Part shown: piece after piece, positions 10,190 to 19,631 of the stretch | Layout: each line of letters begins with the position of its first letter | Position numbering within the stretch: position 1 is the first letter of the stretch | Source: Lasioglossum baleicum | Taxonomy: Eukaryota; Arthropoda; Insecta; Hymenoptera; Halictidae | Length of the DNA: 64,000 bases | Reading direction: 5' to 3' | NCBI RefSeq assembly: GCF_051020765.1 | Contig: NC_134942.1 | Location: 1,302,001-1,366,000 of the forward strand | Translations under genes and position numbers: made by a program | The notes under the pieces: model-generated | What the model was told of the DNA's origin: nothing | The model's input: only the letters and a program-made list of their open reading frames with translations | Databases searched by the model: none

Positions 10190-13100
10190 CTCCGAGCGGC
10201 AATGTGAGAACCATTTCCGTACCACACACTCCCGCGACGATACCGGGCGATACGTTGTGCGCCTGCCATTCGCGAAAAGCGCCGCTGAACTCGGAGACTC
10301 GCGATCGTCGGCACTCCAAATACTACGGCGCAGCGAAAAAACTCTCGCGTCGCGTCCGCAATTCCGCGACAAATACGCCGCGTTCCTCACCGAATATGAG
10401 CACCTGGGCCACATGCGTATGGTAACCGAGAGCGAAAATCGAGCGACGACCGCGTCTTACGTCCTACCGCATCACGGAGTCCTCCGCGGGACAGGCGACT
10501 CGGCAAAGATCCGCGTAGTATTCAACGGATCACATCGCACGACGTCCGGTACGTCCCTAAACGACTGTCTGCACGTTGGCCCGAAACTGCAGACGGACTT
10601 GGCCGACATTATCCTCCGGTGGCGCAGATTCCGCTTCGCGTTCTCCGCAGACGTGGAGAAAATGTACCGTCAAATCCGCGTTCACGAAAGCGACCAGATC
10701 TTCCAGCGAATCGTCTGGCGTCCCGATGTCTCGGTACCGGTACAAGAGTACGCGCTTACCACCGTTACCTACGGCCTCGCGTGCGCCCCGTTCCTCGCGA
10801 TACGGTGCATGCACCAGTTAGCCAGCGACGAAGGCGACAACTTTCCGCTAGCTAGGGACGTTCTCGTACGGGAAACATACGTTGACGACATACTCTCTGG
10901 CGCGAACGATCTACAGACGGCCCAGGAGAAAGTTCGTCAACTACAGGGTCTCCTGAAAGCCGGGGGATTCGCGCTAAAAAAGTGGGTCGCCAACTGCGAT
11001 GAGTTAATCCCCGCGGAAGAGAGGCGTCTCGAGTCGTCAGACGGGAGAACATTGTCCATCGACGCCCCGCATCGCGCCCCCGGTGTCGCGTGGAACACCG
11101 ACTCCGATACATTCGCGTTCTCATTTCAGGCACCCTCGACCGCTAACAGTTCCAAGCGCGGAGTGCTGTCCACGATCTCACAATTATTCGATCCGTTAGG
11201 ATGGCTCACGCCCGTCACCGTGCAGGGCAAAATTCTCATGCAGGAGTTATGGACGCAGAAAACGGGATGGGACGATGCTCTCCCGGCTGAGTTCTCGCGT
11301 CGCTGGGAGCAATTCTGCAGCGATTTGACGGAAATTCGCCGTCTGACCCTGACTCGATGGGTCGGCCAACTCGACCCTGATCGCGGCATCGAGCTCCACG
11401 GATTCGCCGATGCGTCCACGCACGCGATGGGCGTCGCTATCTACATGCGGGTCAGGAACGACGACGACACGTTCCGCGTAACTCTCCTTTCCGCTAAGTC
11501 CAGAGTCGCGCCCATTAAGCCAATAACCATCCCGCGTCTCGAGCTGTCGGCCGCGCTTCTCCTCGCTAAACAAGTCGCGCACATTCGCGCCGCGCTAGAC
11601 ATCGAAACAATACCAACGCATCTGTGGACGGATTCGGCCGTGGCCCTCGCGTGGATTCGCAGCCCCCCCTCCAGGTGGAAAGACTTCGTTCGGAATCGCG
11701 TCGCGGACATTCATAGACTCGCACCGCACGCGTACTGGCACCACGTCCCTGGGACATGCAACCCGGCGGACCTAGCAACCCGTGGAGTCTCACCGCTGGT
11801 GTTGCTTGATTCCATCTGGTGGCGGGGGCCTGGGTGGTTGCAAGAGTTCTCCCCCGCCTGGCCCACGGAGACCCTATCTCCGGAACCCGGTATCGACGTC
11901 GAGAAACGGCCCGAAAAACCGCTCACACTACACGCAGCGTCCGCTCCTTCGTGGACGTTAATCGACCGCTACTCGTCCCTAACGCGACTACTACGCATTA
12001 CGTCGTTGTGCATTCGAGCGGTGCGACGAATGAAGGTGAAACGAGTGGATCGCGGCCCGGTAGACTCCATCACGACAACCGAACTCGAACAGGCTCGTCT
12101 ATTCTGGATTCGACAAACGCAGGAAGCTCACTTCTCACGTGAAAGTCAGGCCGTCCACCGCGGTGTCGCGCTACCGAACGCGAGTCCTCTCGCCAAGTTG
12201 ATGCCCTTCGCGGACGCCCACGGCATCTTACGCGTGGGAGGGCGCCTCCAGCACTCCCTCCTCGACGCGGATCAAAAACATCCGATCATCTTGCCGCGAT
12301 CCTCTCCCTTCACTTCGCTCGTAATCGCACAAGCTCACTTGCGAACGTTGCACGCTGGCACGCAGCTCACACTGTCGACGGTCAGGCAGTCGTATTGGAT
12401 TGTCGGTGGTCGACAGCCAGTACGATCCTTCATCAAGCAATGCGTAACGTGCGCTCGCCACAGCGCTCGTCAGTGTACGCAGGTGATGGGACAGCTCCCG
12501 GCGCGACGCATCACTCCCGCACGAGCATTCGTAAACTCCGGTGTAGATTACGCGGGTCCGTTTCAGTGGAAAACGACGCGTGGACGCGGAGCCAAGACAT
12601 TCAAAGGCTACCTCGTTGTCTTCGTGTGTATGGCCACCGGCGCGGTGCACCTCGAGTTCGCTTCAGACTACTCGGCAGACGCGTTTATAGCTGCCTACAA
12701 ACGATTCACGGGACGGCGCGGCATCTGCAGTACACTTACGAGCGACTGCGGCACGAACTTCGTCGGGGCGGACGCCGAGCTGCGTCGAATGTTCAACCGC
12801 GCTTCGCAGGAAGCGCAAGCGATCGCGAGCAGTCTCGCGAACCTCGGAACACAGTGGCGATTCAATCCTCCCTCCGCCCCACACTTCGGCGGTAAATGGG
12901 AGGCCGCTGTAAAATCCACCAAATTTCACTTGCGCCGCGTCATAGGAGAATCCCCACTCACTTTCGAGGAATACGCGACACTGCTCGCACAAATCGAAGC
13001 GGCACTCAACTCGCGACCGATCTGTCCGTTGTCCGACGACTCTTCCGACCTGTCTGCGCTAACCCCGGGTCATTTCCTGATCGGCGACGCACTCAATGTC

Positions 13101-13472
13101 ATTCCGGAACCGAACTTCGCTGACACTCCTCGCTCCCGATTGTCGCGATGGCAACTGCTGCGCCAAATGCTTGACCACTTCTGGTCGCGGTGGTCCAAAG
13201 AATACCTGCAGCAACTCCAGGCCGCGTCAAAATGGCACTCGAAGTCGGAGCCATTTCGAAACGGTGATCTCGTCCTCGTACGAGACGAACGAACTCCCCC
13301 GGCCAAATGGCCGCTCGCGCGCGTCACCGATCTCCATCCCGGCAAAGACGATGTAACCCGCGTCGTCACTGTCCGGACCGCGACTACGACACTCAAACGG
13401 CCGATCGTCAAATTGTGCCGACTGCCGGTCGAAACCAAACAAACCGCGTCATGCCCTACGGCATGCAACTAG
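10008..13472 (+). CDS. pol: Bel-Pao Pol: reverse transcriptase, RNase H, integrase (5' end damaged)
   Basis: Open for 1,154 codons to TAG at 13470. The first ATG (10008) is not a believable start: family-like sequence begins about five codons in, at SLGWVISGP. Reverse transcriptase spans about 150-330, with FSADVEKMY (D215) and YVDD (291-294). The Pao-specific connecting region (LSTISQLFDPLGW) is about 387-450. RNase H is about 460-590, with candidate acidic residues D468, E512 and D542. Integrase has the H777/H782/C812/C815 zinc site and D847, D913 and E965 as the DDE triad. A DUF5641-like C-terminus (about 1017-1140) ends the protein. All these catalytic residues are present and no stop interrupts them; the only lesion I see is at the junction with gag-protease, one frame away. 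It copies element RNA into DNA and integrates it in the nucleus. Confidence 0.92.
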   Translation: MSTAASLGWVISGPASTVRTHKASNGISSFQCGIDRDLYELVQKFWVQEEPNALPATTLTDSERQCENHFRTTHSRDDTGRYVVRLPFAKSAAELGDSRSSALQILRRSEKTLASRPQFRDKYAAFLTEYEHLGHMRMVTESENRATTASYVLPHHGVLRGTGDSAKIRVVFNGSHRTTSGTSLNDCLHVGPKLQTDLADIILRWRRFRFAFSADVEKMYRQIRVHESDQIFQRIVWRPDVSVPVQEYALTTVTYGLACAPFLAIRCMHQLASDEGDNFPLARDVLVRETYVDDILSGANDLQTAQEKVRQLQGLLKAGGFALKKWVANCDELIPAEERRLESSDGRTLSIDAPHRAPGVAWNTDSDTFAFSFQAPSTANSSKRGVLSTISQLFDPLGWLTPVTVQGKILMQELWTQKTGWDDALPAEFSRRWEQFCSDLTEIRRLTLTRWVGQLDPDRGIELHGFADASTHAMGVAIYMRVRNDDDTFRVTLLSAKSRVAPIKPITIPRLELSAALLLAKQVAHIRAALDIETIPTHLWTDSAVALAWIRSPPSRWKDFVRNRVADIHRLAPHAYWHHVPGTCNPADLATRGVSPLVLLDSIWWRGPGWLQEFSPAWPTETLSPEPGIDVEKRPEKPLTLHAASAPSWTLIDRYSSLTRLLRITSLCIRAVRRMKVKRVDRGPVDSITTTELEQARLFWIRQTQEAHFSRESQAVHRGVALPNASPLAKLMPFADAHGILRVGGRLQHSLLDADQKHPIILPRSSPFTSLVIAQAHLRTLHAGTQLTLSTVRQSYWIVGGRQPVRSFIKQCVTCARHSARQCTQVMGQLPARRITPARAFVNSGVDYAGPFQWKTTRGRGAKTFKGYLVVFVCMATGAVHLEFASDYSADAFIAAYKRFTGRRGICSTLTSDCGTNFVGADAELRRMFNRASQEAQAIASSLANLGTQWRFNPPSAPHFGGKWEAAVKSTKFHLRRVIGESPLTFEEYATLLAQIEAALNSRPICPLSDDSSDLSALTPGHFLIGDALNVIPEPNFADTPRSRLSRWQLLRQMLDHFWSRWSKEYLQQLQAASKWHSKSEPFRNGDLVLVRDERTPPAKWPLARVTDLHPGKDDVTRVVTVRTATTTLKRPIVKLCRLPVETKQTASCPTACN

Positions 13473-13507
13473 CCGACCCGCGGTCATTGCCGACACAACG
13501 TCACGGC

Positions 13508-13521
13508 AAGGGGGGGGAGAA
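13508..13521 (+). other. Polypurine tract
   Basis: AAGGGGGGGGAGAA directly abuts the 3' LTR, the expected place for plus-strand priming. The 35 bp between the pol stop and this tract hold nothing else recognisable. Confidence 0.9.
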
Positions 13522-13937
13522 TGTTCCGGCCACCCGTCACAGAGCCGATCCGCCGAACCGGGGTCTCGACAAGCGTCGGTCACCGTCGTCTCAGCGTCCC
13601 CACCACGCGCAATGAACAGGTGATTTCGGGCATGAGACGACGGTAACGGTCGGGCGACATCGATGTACACAGTCGTTTTTGGGTACCACGGCATACGTGT
13701 ACACAACAAGAACGCGCTATATGATCTCACCGTTACGCAACTGAAACGTCGATCGTGAACTCGGGATTTCCACAGTGTTACTCGTCATCCACCGTTTCTT
13801 GTCGATTGAGTTATTCGCCACAGACATTTATACCGTGTCATACCTTTACGTCAATATATGTTTTCATCGTGAGTTTACTACAGTGTTCATTTCTTCCACC
13901 CACTAGCGATCCTAGTACATCGGTCCGATCTCAGACA
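13522..13937 (+). repeat. 3' LTR
   Basis: 416 bp, the same ends as the 5' LTR and 413 of 416 identical positions by direct reading. It follows the polypurine tract without a gap and is followed by the right TTATG duplication. Confidence 0.95.
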
Positions 13938-13942
13938 TTATG
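13938..13942. repeat. Target-site duplication, right (TTATG)
   Basis: TTATG directly follows the 3' LTR and is followed by TTTGTTGTG, the normal continuation of the satellite monomer. Confidence 0.93.
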
Positions 13943-16900
13943 TTTGTTGTGTTTTGTCCATTGTATTTATTTACTTATTATTATTTATTTATTTATTGAC
14001 TTTTATTTTATCTATTTTATCTATACACCTTTTCATTTATTGATTTTATCTTTTATTTTATCATATTTTTAAGTTTTATGCGGGTCGACCAGGGGGCACG
14101 GGGGGAGGGGACAGACGCGAGCCGGAACTCGCCTCTGTCACCTCCTTGTCGCGTGCGGAAAAAAATACAATGCAGCGTGTACGAGTATTTGCACATGTAT
14201 AAAAATCGGATGGCGCGGTAACAAAAATTCTAAATTATACAGCACAAGTTGCAGCAATGGATGCGCATATGTTAAATTACCTGCATACCGCCGTTTCCTC
14301 AAACTTTGTGTTCGTAACTGGCACTGGGAGGATCGCAGTGCCACCACTGCGAGGAGGCCCAGGACTCTGCGCGGCATACGCTGGAAGAATGTCCAGCGTG
14401 GTCGGCACGGCGCAGAGACCTAAGGGGCGTTATTGGGATGGACCTCACGTTACCGGTCGTGGTCGACCACATGATCGGCAGCAAGAGGTCAAGAGCAGCG
14501 TTTGCCTCCTTCTGCGAGATTGTGATAACGCAGAAGGAGGCAGCGGAGAGGGAGAGGGAAGGCGACCCCCTCTCCGCCAGGAGGCTAGCATCGGCGGGGC
14601 AACCCCGACGAGGCCGACGGCCCCCTGTTAAGGGGCCGCAGACGTAATGGCGGCGGTGGGACTACTTAGTACTTCCACCGCCGTCAAGGGGGCTGGCCGT
14701 TAAGGCGCCCCCGGGGTGGGCAGGTCGCGGGTGGCGAGGTGGAGCAATAATCCCCTCCCCGCCTCTACAAAGATTCGACCTGCCGGTCGACCCCCCTCCT
14801 TTTATTTTATAATATTTCATTTTATTCTATATATATTTTATATTCTATATTATAAATTTTATCTTTATCTTTTATTCCCCTTTATTTTGCCCCCCCTTCT
14901 TATGTTTGTTGTGTTTTGTCCATTGTATTTATTTACTTATTATTATTTATTTATTTATTGACTTTTATTTTATCTATTTTATCTATACACCTTTTCATTT
15001 ATTGATTTTATCTTTTATTTTATCGTATTTTTAAGTTTTATGAGGGTCTACGTGGGGGGTGGGACGGGGGGAGGGGACAGACGCGAGCCGGAACTCGCCT
15101 CTGTCCCCTCCTTGTCGCGTGCGGAAAAAAATGCAATGCAGCGTGTACGAGTATTTGCACATGTATAAAAATCGAATGGCGCGGTAACAAAAATTCTAAA
15201 TTATACAGCACAAGTTGCAGCAATGGATGCGCATATGTTAAATTACCTGCATACCGCCGTTTCCTCAAACTTTGTGTTCGTAACTGGCACTGGGAGGATC
15301 GCAGAGCCACCACTGCGAGGAGGCCCAGGACTCTGCGCGGCACACGCTGGAAGAATGTCCAGCGTGGTCGGCACGGCGGAGAGACCTAAGGGGCGTTATT
15401 GGGATGGACCTCACGTTACCGGTCGTGGTCGACCACATGATCGGCAGCAAGAGGTCAAGAGCAGCGTTTGCCTCCTTCTGCGAGATTGTGATAACGAAGA
15501 AGGAGGCAGCGGAGAGGGAGAGGGAAGGCGACCCCCTCTCCGCCAGGAGGCTAGCATTGGCGGGGCAACTCCGACGAGGCCGACGGCCCCCTGTTAAGGG
15601 GCCGCAGACGTAATGGCGGCGGTGGGACTACTTAGTACTTCCACCGCCGCCAAGGGGGCTGGTCGTTAAGGCGCCCCCGGGGTGGGCAGGTCGCGGGTGG
15701 CGAGGTGGAGCAATAATCCCCTCCCCGCCTCTACAAAGATGCGACCTGCCGGTCGACCCCCCTCCTTTTATTTTATAATATTTCATTTTATTCTATATAT
15801 ATTTTATATTCTATATTATAAATTTTATCTTTATCTTTCATTCCCCTTTATTTTGCCCCCCTTCTTATGTTTGTTGTGTTTTGTCCATTGTATTTATTTA
15901 CTTATTATTATTTATTTATTTATTGACTTTTATTTTATCTATTATATCTATACACCTTTTCATTTATTGATTTTATCTTTTATTTTATCATATTTTTAAG
16001 TTTCATGCAGGTCGACCAGGGGTCACGGGGGGTGGGGGCAGACGCGAGCCGGAACTCGCCTCTGTCCCCTCCTTGTCGCGTTGCGGAAAAAAATACAATG
16101 CAGCGTGTACGAGTATTTGCACATGTATAAAAATCGGATGGCGCGGTAACAAAAATTCTAAATTATACAGCACAAGTTGCAGCAATGGATGCGCATATGT
16201 TAAATTACCTGCATACCGCTGTTTCCTCAAACTGTGTGTTCGTAACTGGCACTGGGAGGATCGCAGTGCCACCACTGCGAGGAGGCCCAGGACTCTGCGC
16301 GGCATACGCTGGAAGAATGTCCAGCGTGGTCGGCACGGCGCAGAGACCTAAGGGGTGTTATTGGGATGGACCTCACGTTACCGGTCGTGGTCGACCACAT
16401 GATCGGCAGCGAGAGGTCAAGAGCAGCGTTTGCCTCCTTCTGCGAGATTGTGATAACGCAGAAGGAGGCAGCGGAGAGGGAGAGGGAAGCCGGCCCCCTC
16501 TCCGCCAGGAGGCTAGCATCGGCGGGGCAAACCCGACGAGGCCGACGGCCCCCTGTTAAGGGGCCACAGACGTAAAGGCGGCGGTGGGACTACTTAGTAC
16601 TTCCACCGCCGCCAAGGGGGGCTGGCCGTTAAGGCGCCCCCGGGGTGGGCAGGTCGCGGGGGCCGAGGTGGAGCAATAGTCCCCTCCCCGCCTCTACAAA
16701 GATGCGACCTGCCGGTCGACCCCCCTCCTTTTATTTTATAATATTTCATTTTATTCTATATATATTTTATATTCTATATTATAAATTTTATCTTTATCTT
16801 TCATTCCCCTTTATTTTGTCCCCCCTTCTTATGTTTGTTGTGTTTTGTCCATTGTATTTATTTACTTATTATTATTTATTTATTTATTGACTTTTATTTT

Positions 16901-16998
16901 ATGTATTTTATCTATACACGTTTTACTTTATTGATTTTATCTTTTATTTTATCGTATTTGTAAGTTTTATGCGGGTTGACCAGGGGGAGGGACGGGGG

Positions 16999-17038
16999 GA
17001 GGGGACAGACGCGAGCCGGAACTCGCCTCTGTCCCCTC
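16999..17038. repeat. Inverted repeat in the monomer leader (M12 copy)
   Basis: Two 17-bp arms (16999-17015 and 17022-17038) pair with one mismatch around a 6-nt loop. The arms combine GAGGGGACAG and GCGAG blocks. The pairing is best in type II leaders; the type I leader (GGGGGCAGACGCGAG) weakens it. Function unknown. Confidence 0.8.
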
Positions 17039-17226
17039 CTTGTTGCGTGCGGAAAAAAATGCAATGCAGCGTGTACGAGTATATGCACATGTATAAAAAT
17101 CGGATGGCGCGGTAACAAAAATTCTAAATTATACAGCAGAAGTTGCAGCAATGGATGCGCATAAGTTAAATTACCTGCATACCGCCGTTTCCTCAAACTG
17201 TGTGTTCGTCACTGGCACTGGGAGGA

Positions 17227-17246
17227 TCGCAGTGTCACCACTGCGA
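17227..17246. repeat. Inverted repeat, 8-bp arms (M12 copy)
   Basis: TCGCAGTG and CACTGCGA flank 4 nt. It overlaps the codons of the CX2C cysteines, so it may be partly an accident of coding. It is present in nearly all monomers. Confidence 0.7.
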
Positions 17247-17271
17247 GGAGGCCCAGGACTCTGCGCGGCAT

Positions 17272-17293
17272 ACGCTGGAAGAATGTCCAGCGT
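17272..17293. repeat. Inverted repeat, 8-bp arms (M12 copy)
   Basis: ACGCTGGA and TCCAGCGT flank the 6-nt loop AGAATG, 26 bp after the preceding inverted repeat. It overlaps the LEEC codons of the R1 remnant. Copies with ATGCTGGA (for example M32, M33, M38) lose one pair. Confidence 0.7.
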
Positions 17294-17352
17294 GGTCGGC
17301 ACAGCGCAGAGACCTAAGGGGCGTTATTGGGATGGACCTCTCGTTGCCGGTC

Positions 17353-17364
17353 GTGGTCGACCAC
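17353..17364. repeat. 12-bp perfect palindrome with SalI site (M12 copy)
   Basis: GTGGTCGACCAC is a perfect 12-bp palindrome present in most monomers. In M17 and M21 it is broken by two changes (GTTGTTGACCAC), which also put a stop in the overlapping frame. Confidence 0.8.
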
Positions 17365-17397
17365 ATGATCGGCAGCGAGAGGTCAAGAGCAGCGCTT

Positions 17398-17435
17398 GCC
17401 TCCTTCTGCGAGATTGTGATAACGCAGAAGGAGGC
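17398..17435. repeat. Perfect 13-bp inverted repeat (M12 copy)
   Basis: GCCTCCTTCTGCG (17398-17410) and CGCAGAAGGAGGC (17423-17435) are exact reverse complements separated by 12 nt. It lies under the SFCE...KEAA codons of the R1 remnant and is intact in most copies. This is one of the two longest perfect-arm repeats in the monomer. Confidence 0.85.
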
Positions 17436-17511
17436 AGCGGAGAGGGAGAGGGAAGCCGGCCCCCTCTCCGCCAGGAGGCTAGCATCGGCGGGGCAACCCC
17501 GACGAGGCCGA

Positions 17512-17532
17512 CGGCCCCCTGTTAAGGGGCCG
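17512..17532. repeat. Inverted repeat at the end of the R1 frame (M12 copy)
   Basis: CGGCCCC and GGGGCCG flank CTGTTAA, just before the TAA stop of the remnant at 17539. M49, M50, M56 and M57 have a shorter CACTAA loop. Confidence 0.7.
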
Positions 17533-17542
17533 CAGACGTAAA

Positions 17543-17579
17543 GGCGGCGGTGGGACTACTTAGTACTTCCACCGCCGCC
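17543..17579. repeat. Perfect 11-bp GC-rich inverted repeat after the R1 stop (M12 copy)
   Basis: GGCGGCGGTGG (17543-17553) and CCACCGCCGCC (17569-17579) flank a 15-nt loop that contains the smaller palindrome TACTTAGTA. It begins one base after the stop codon, at the start of the putative 3' UTR of the parent element. In non-LTR elements 3' UTR structure can be the template feature read by the element's reverse transcriptase, so this may be a relic of that role; this is inference. M49 and M50 have a damaged right arm. Confidence 0.8.
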
Positions 17580-17693
17580 AAGGGGGGCTGGCCGTTAAGG
17601 CGCCCCCGGGGTGGGCAGGTCGCGGGGGCCGAGGTGGAGCAATAATCCCCTCCCCCCATCTACAAAGATGCGACCTGCCGGTCGACCCCCCTC

Positions 17694-17933
17694 CTTTTAT
17701 TTTATAATATTTCATTTTATTCTATATATATTTTATATTCTATATTATAAATTTTATCTTTATCTTTCATTCCCCTTTATTTTGCCCCCCCTTCTTATGT
17801 TTGTTGTGTTTTGTCCATTGTATTTATTTACTTATTATTATTTATTTATTTATTGACTTTTATTTTATCTATTTTATGTATACACCTTTTCATTTATTGA
17901 TTTTATCTTTTATTTTATCATATTTTTAAGTTT
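17694..17933 (+). repeat. T-rich, G-poor tract of the monomer (M12 copy)
   Basis: About 240 bp made largely of TTTAT-type words on the + strand with about a dozen G residues in all. It is interrupted by one C-run after TTTG and by a TTTGTTGTG segment. It follows the R1 remnant but is T-rich in the element's sense direction, so it is not a poly(A) tail. The Bel-Pao element inserted into this tract in M8. No gene or RNA is recognised here. Confidence 0.85.
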
Positions 17934-19631
17934 CATGCGGGTCGACCAGTGGTCACGGGGGGTGGGGGCAGACGCGAGCCGGAACTCGCCTCTGTCCCCT
18001 CCTTGTCGCGTTGCGGAAAAAAATACAATGCAGCGTGTACGAGTATTTGCACATGTATAAAAATCGGATGGCGCGGTAACAAAAATTCTAAATTATACAG
18101 CACAAGTTGCAGCAATGGATGCGCATATGTTAAATTACCTGCATACCGCTGTTTCCTCAAACTGTGTGTTCGTAACTGGCACTGGGAGGATCGCAGTGTC
18201 ACCACTGCGAGGAGGCCCAGGACTCTGCGCGGCATACGCTGGAAGAATGTCCAGCGTGGTCGGCACAGCGCAGAGACCTAAGGGGCGTTATTGGGATGGA
18301 CCTCTCGTTGCCGGTCGTGGTCGACCACATGATCGGCAGCGAGAGGTCAAGAGCAGCGCTTGCCTCCTTCTGCGAGATTGTGATAACGCAGAAGGAGGCA
18401 GCGGAGAGGGAGAGGGAAGCCGGCCCCCTCTCCGCCAGGAGGCTAGCATCGGCGGGGCAACCCCGACGAGGCCGACGGCCCCCTGTTAAGGGGCCGCAGA
18501 CGTAAAGGCGGCGGTGGGACTACTTAGTACTTCCACCGCCGCCAAGGGGGGCTGGCCGTTAAGGCGCCCCCGGGGTGGGCAGGTCGCGGGGGCCGAGGTG
18601 GAGCAATAATCCCCTCCCCCCATCTACAAAGATGCGACCTGCCGGTCGACCCCCCTCCTTTTATTTTATAATATTTCATTTTATTCTATATATATTTTAT
18701 ATTCTATATTATAAATTTTATCTTTATCTTTCATTCCCCTTTATTTTGCCCCCCCTTCTTATGTTTGTTGTGTTTTGTCCATTGTATTTATTTACTTATT
18801 ATTATTTATTTATTTATTGACTTTTATTTTATCTATTTTATGTATACACCTTTTCATTTATTGATTTTATCTTTTATTTTATCATATTTTTAAGTTTCAT
18901 GCGGGTCGACCAGTGGTCACGGGGGGTGGGGGCAGACGCGAGCCGGAACTCGCCTCTGTCCCCTCCTTGTCGCGTTGCGGAAAAAAATACAATGCAGCGT
19001 GTACGAGTATTTGCACATGTATAAAAATCGGATGGCGCGGTAACAAAAATTCTAAATTATACAGCACAAGTTGCAGCAATGGATGCGCATATGTTAAATT
19101 ACCTGCATACCGCTGTTTCCTCAAACTGTGTGTTCGTAACTGGCACTGGGAGGATCGCAGTGCCACCACTGCGAGGAGGCCCAGGACTCTGCGCGGTATA
19201 CGCTGGAAGAATGTCCAGCGTGGTCGGCACGGCGCAGAGACCTAAGGGGCGTTATTGGGATGGACCTCACGTTACCGGTCGTGGTCGACCACATGATCGG
19301 CAGCGAGAGGTCAAGAGCAGCGTTTGCCTCCTTCTGCGAGATTGTGATAACGCAGAAGGAGGCAGCGGAGAGGGAGAGGGAAGCCGGCCCCCTCTCCGCC
19401 AGGAGGCTAGCATCGGCGGGGCAACCCCGACGTTGCCGACGGCCCCCTGTTAAGGGGCCGCAGACGTAAAGGCGGCGGTGGGACTACTTAGTACTTCCAC
19501 CGCCGCCAAGGGGGGCTGGCCGTGAAGGCGGCCCCGGGGTGGGCAGGTCGCGGGGGCCGAGGTGGAGCAATAATCCCCTCCCCGCCTCTACAAAGATGCG
19601 ACCTGCCGGTCGACCCCCCTCCTTTTATTTC

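Larger units (their letters stand above)
7652..13937 (+). mobile_element. Bel-Pao LTR retrotransposon, full length but frame-broken
   Basis: A 6,286-bp element with two 416-bp LTRs (TG...CA), a 5-bp target duplication, a primer-binding site, a polypurine tract and the Bel-Pao domain order Gag, protease, reverse transcriptase, RNase H, integrase. Assignment rests on the DUF1759-type Gag, the two-plus-one zinc-knuckle arrangement with a final CX2CX3HX4H, the DUF1758-type protease, the YVDD reverse transcriptase and the C-terminal DUF5641-like domain. No envelope-like frame follows pol. Base composition (GC-rich, CG-containing) is unlike the surrounding T-rich tract. The LTRs differ at 3 of 416 positions, so insertion is recent. 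Gag-protease and pol are out of frame with linking sequence missing near 10020, so autonomous activity is doubtful. Confidence 0.95.
17200..17541 (+). pseudogene. R1-clade non-LTR retrotransposon ORF2, C-terminal remnant (representative copy in M12)
   Basis: The frame reads 113 codons to TAA from a GTG that is only the edge of the open frame, not a believable start. It contains a CX2CX8HX4C motif (C12, C15, H24, C29) followed by LEECPAW, then a DLSLPVVV segment, a SFCE motif and a KEAAERERE tail ending in Arg/Pro-rich residues. Known from the family: R1-type and related non-LTR elements end ORF2 with a CX1-3CX7-8HX4C motif after the reverse transcriptase, and this tail style is common in insect R1-like elements. 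No reverse transcriptase or endonuclease domain is present, and an in-frame stop lies 33 bp upstream. R1-like residues may continue upstream in other frames, so older frameshifts are likely. The same frame is open in M4, M12, M17, M21, M26, M31, M32, M33, M38, M40, M43, M45, M52 and M60. In most other copies TAA replaces TCA three codons in. I infer a dead 3' fragment carried as satellite. Confidence 0.8.
16968..17933 (+). repeat. Representative satellite monomer (M12)
   Basis: Chosen as reference because its R1 frame is open. Order of parts: type II leader with a GC-rich hairpin (16999-17038); an AT-richer stretch with a 7-A run (about 17053-17150) in which I recognise nothing; the R1 ORF2 C-terminal remnant (17200-17541); a 3' UTR-like GC-rich stretch with a strong hairpin (17543-17579), to about 17693; and a T-rich tract (17694-17933). 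Type I copies carry three SalI sites (GTCGAC), in M1 near 75, 454 and 778. Type II copies with GGTTGACC, including this one, lack the first of these sites. Confidence 0.93.
17230..19150 (+). repeat. Adjacent monomer duplication across M12-M14
   Basis: The rare variants GTGTCACCAC, GGCACAGCGCAG, AGCGCTTGCC and CCCCCCATCTAC occur in M12 and again 964 bp later in M13. The CCAGTGGTCACGG variant occurs in M13 and M14. This pattern shows a one-monomer tandem duplication whose ends fall inside M12 and M14. Confidence 0.75.

Noticed and set aside
10023..13468. Numerous 70-160-codon frames on both strands inside gag and pol
   Set aside because: They overlap the long, domain-bearing frames and have no recognisable motifs; GC-rich coding DNA commonly yields such shadows.
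13473..13521. An envelope-like third gene after pol
   Set aside because: Only 49 bp separate the pol stop from the 3' LTR, including the polypurine tract.
16968..17933. CENP-B box in the monomer
   Set aside because: I looked for the TTCG....A..CGGG core; the TTCG sites (for example in GTGTTCGTC) are not followed by the required bases. Absence by eye is not proof for the minus strand.
16968..17933. Self-cleaving hammerhead ribozyme, as found in some satellites
   Set aside because: No CTGATGA core paired with a downstream GAAA was seen, despite the many hairpins.
17694..17933. Poly(A)-type tail marking retroposition of the R1 fragment
   Set aside because: The tract is T-rich in the sense direction and follows a long 3' UTR-like region; a poly(A) tail would be A-rich on this strand.
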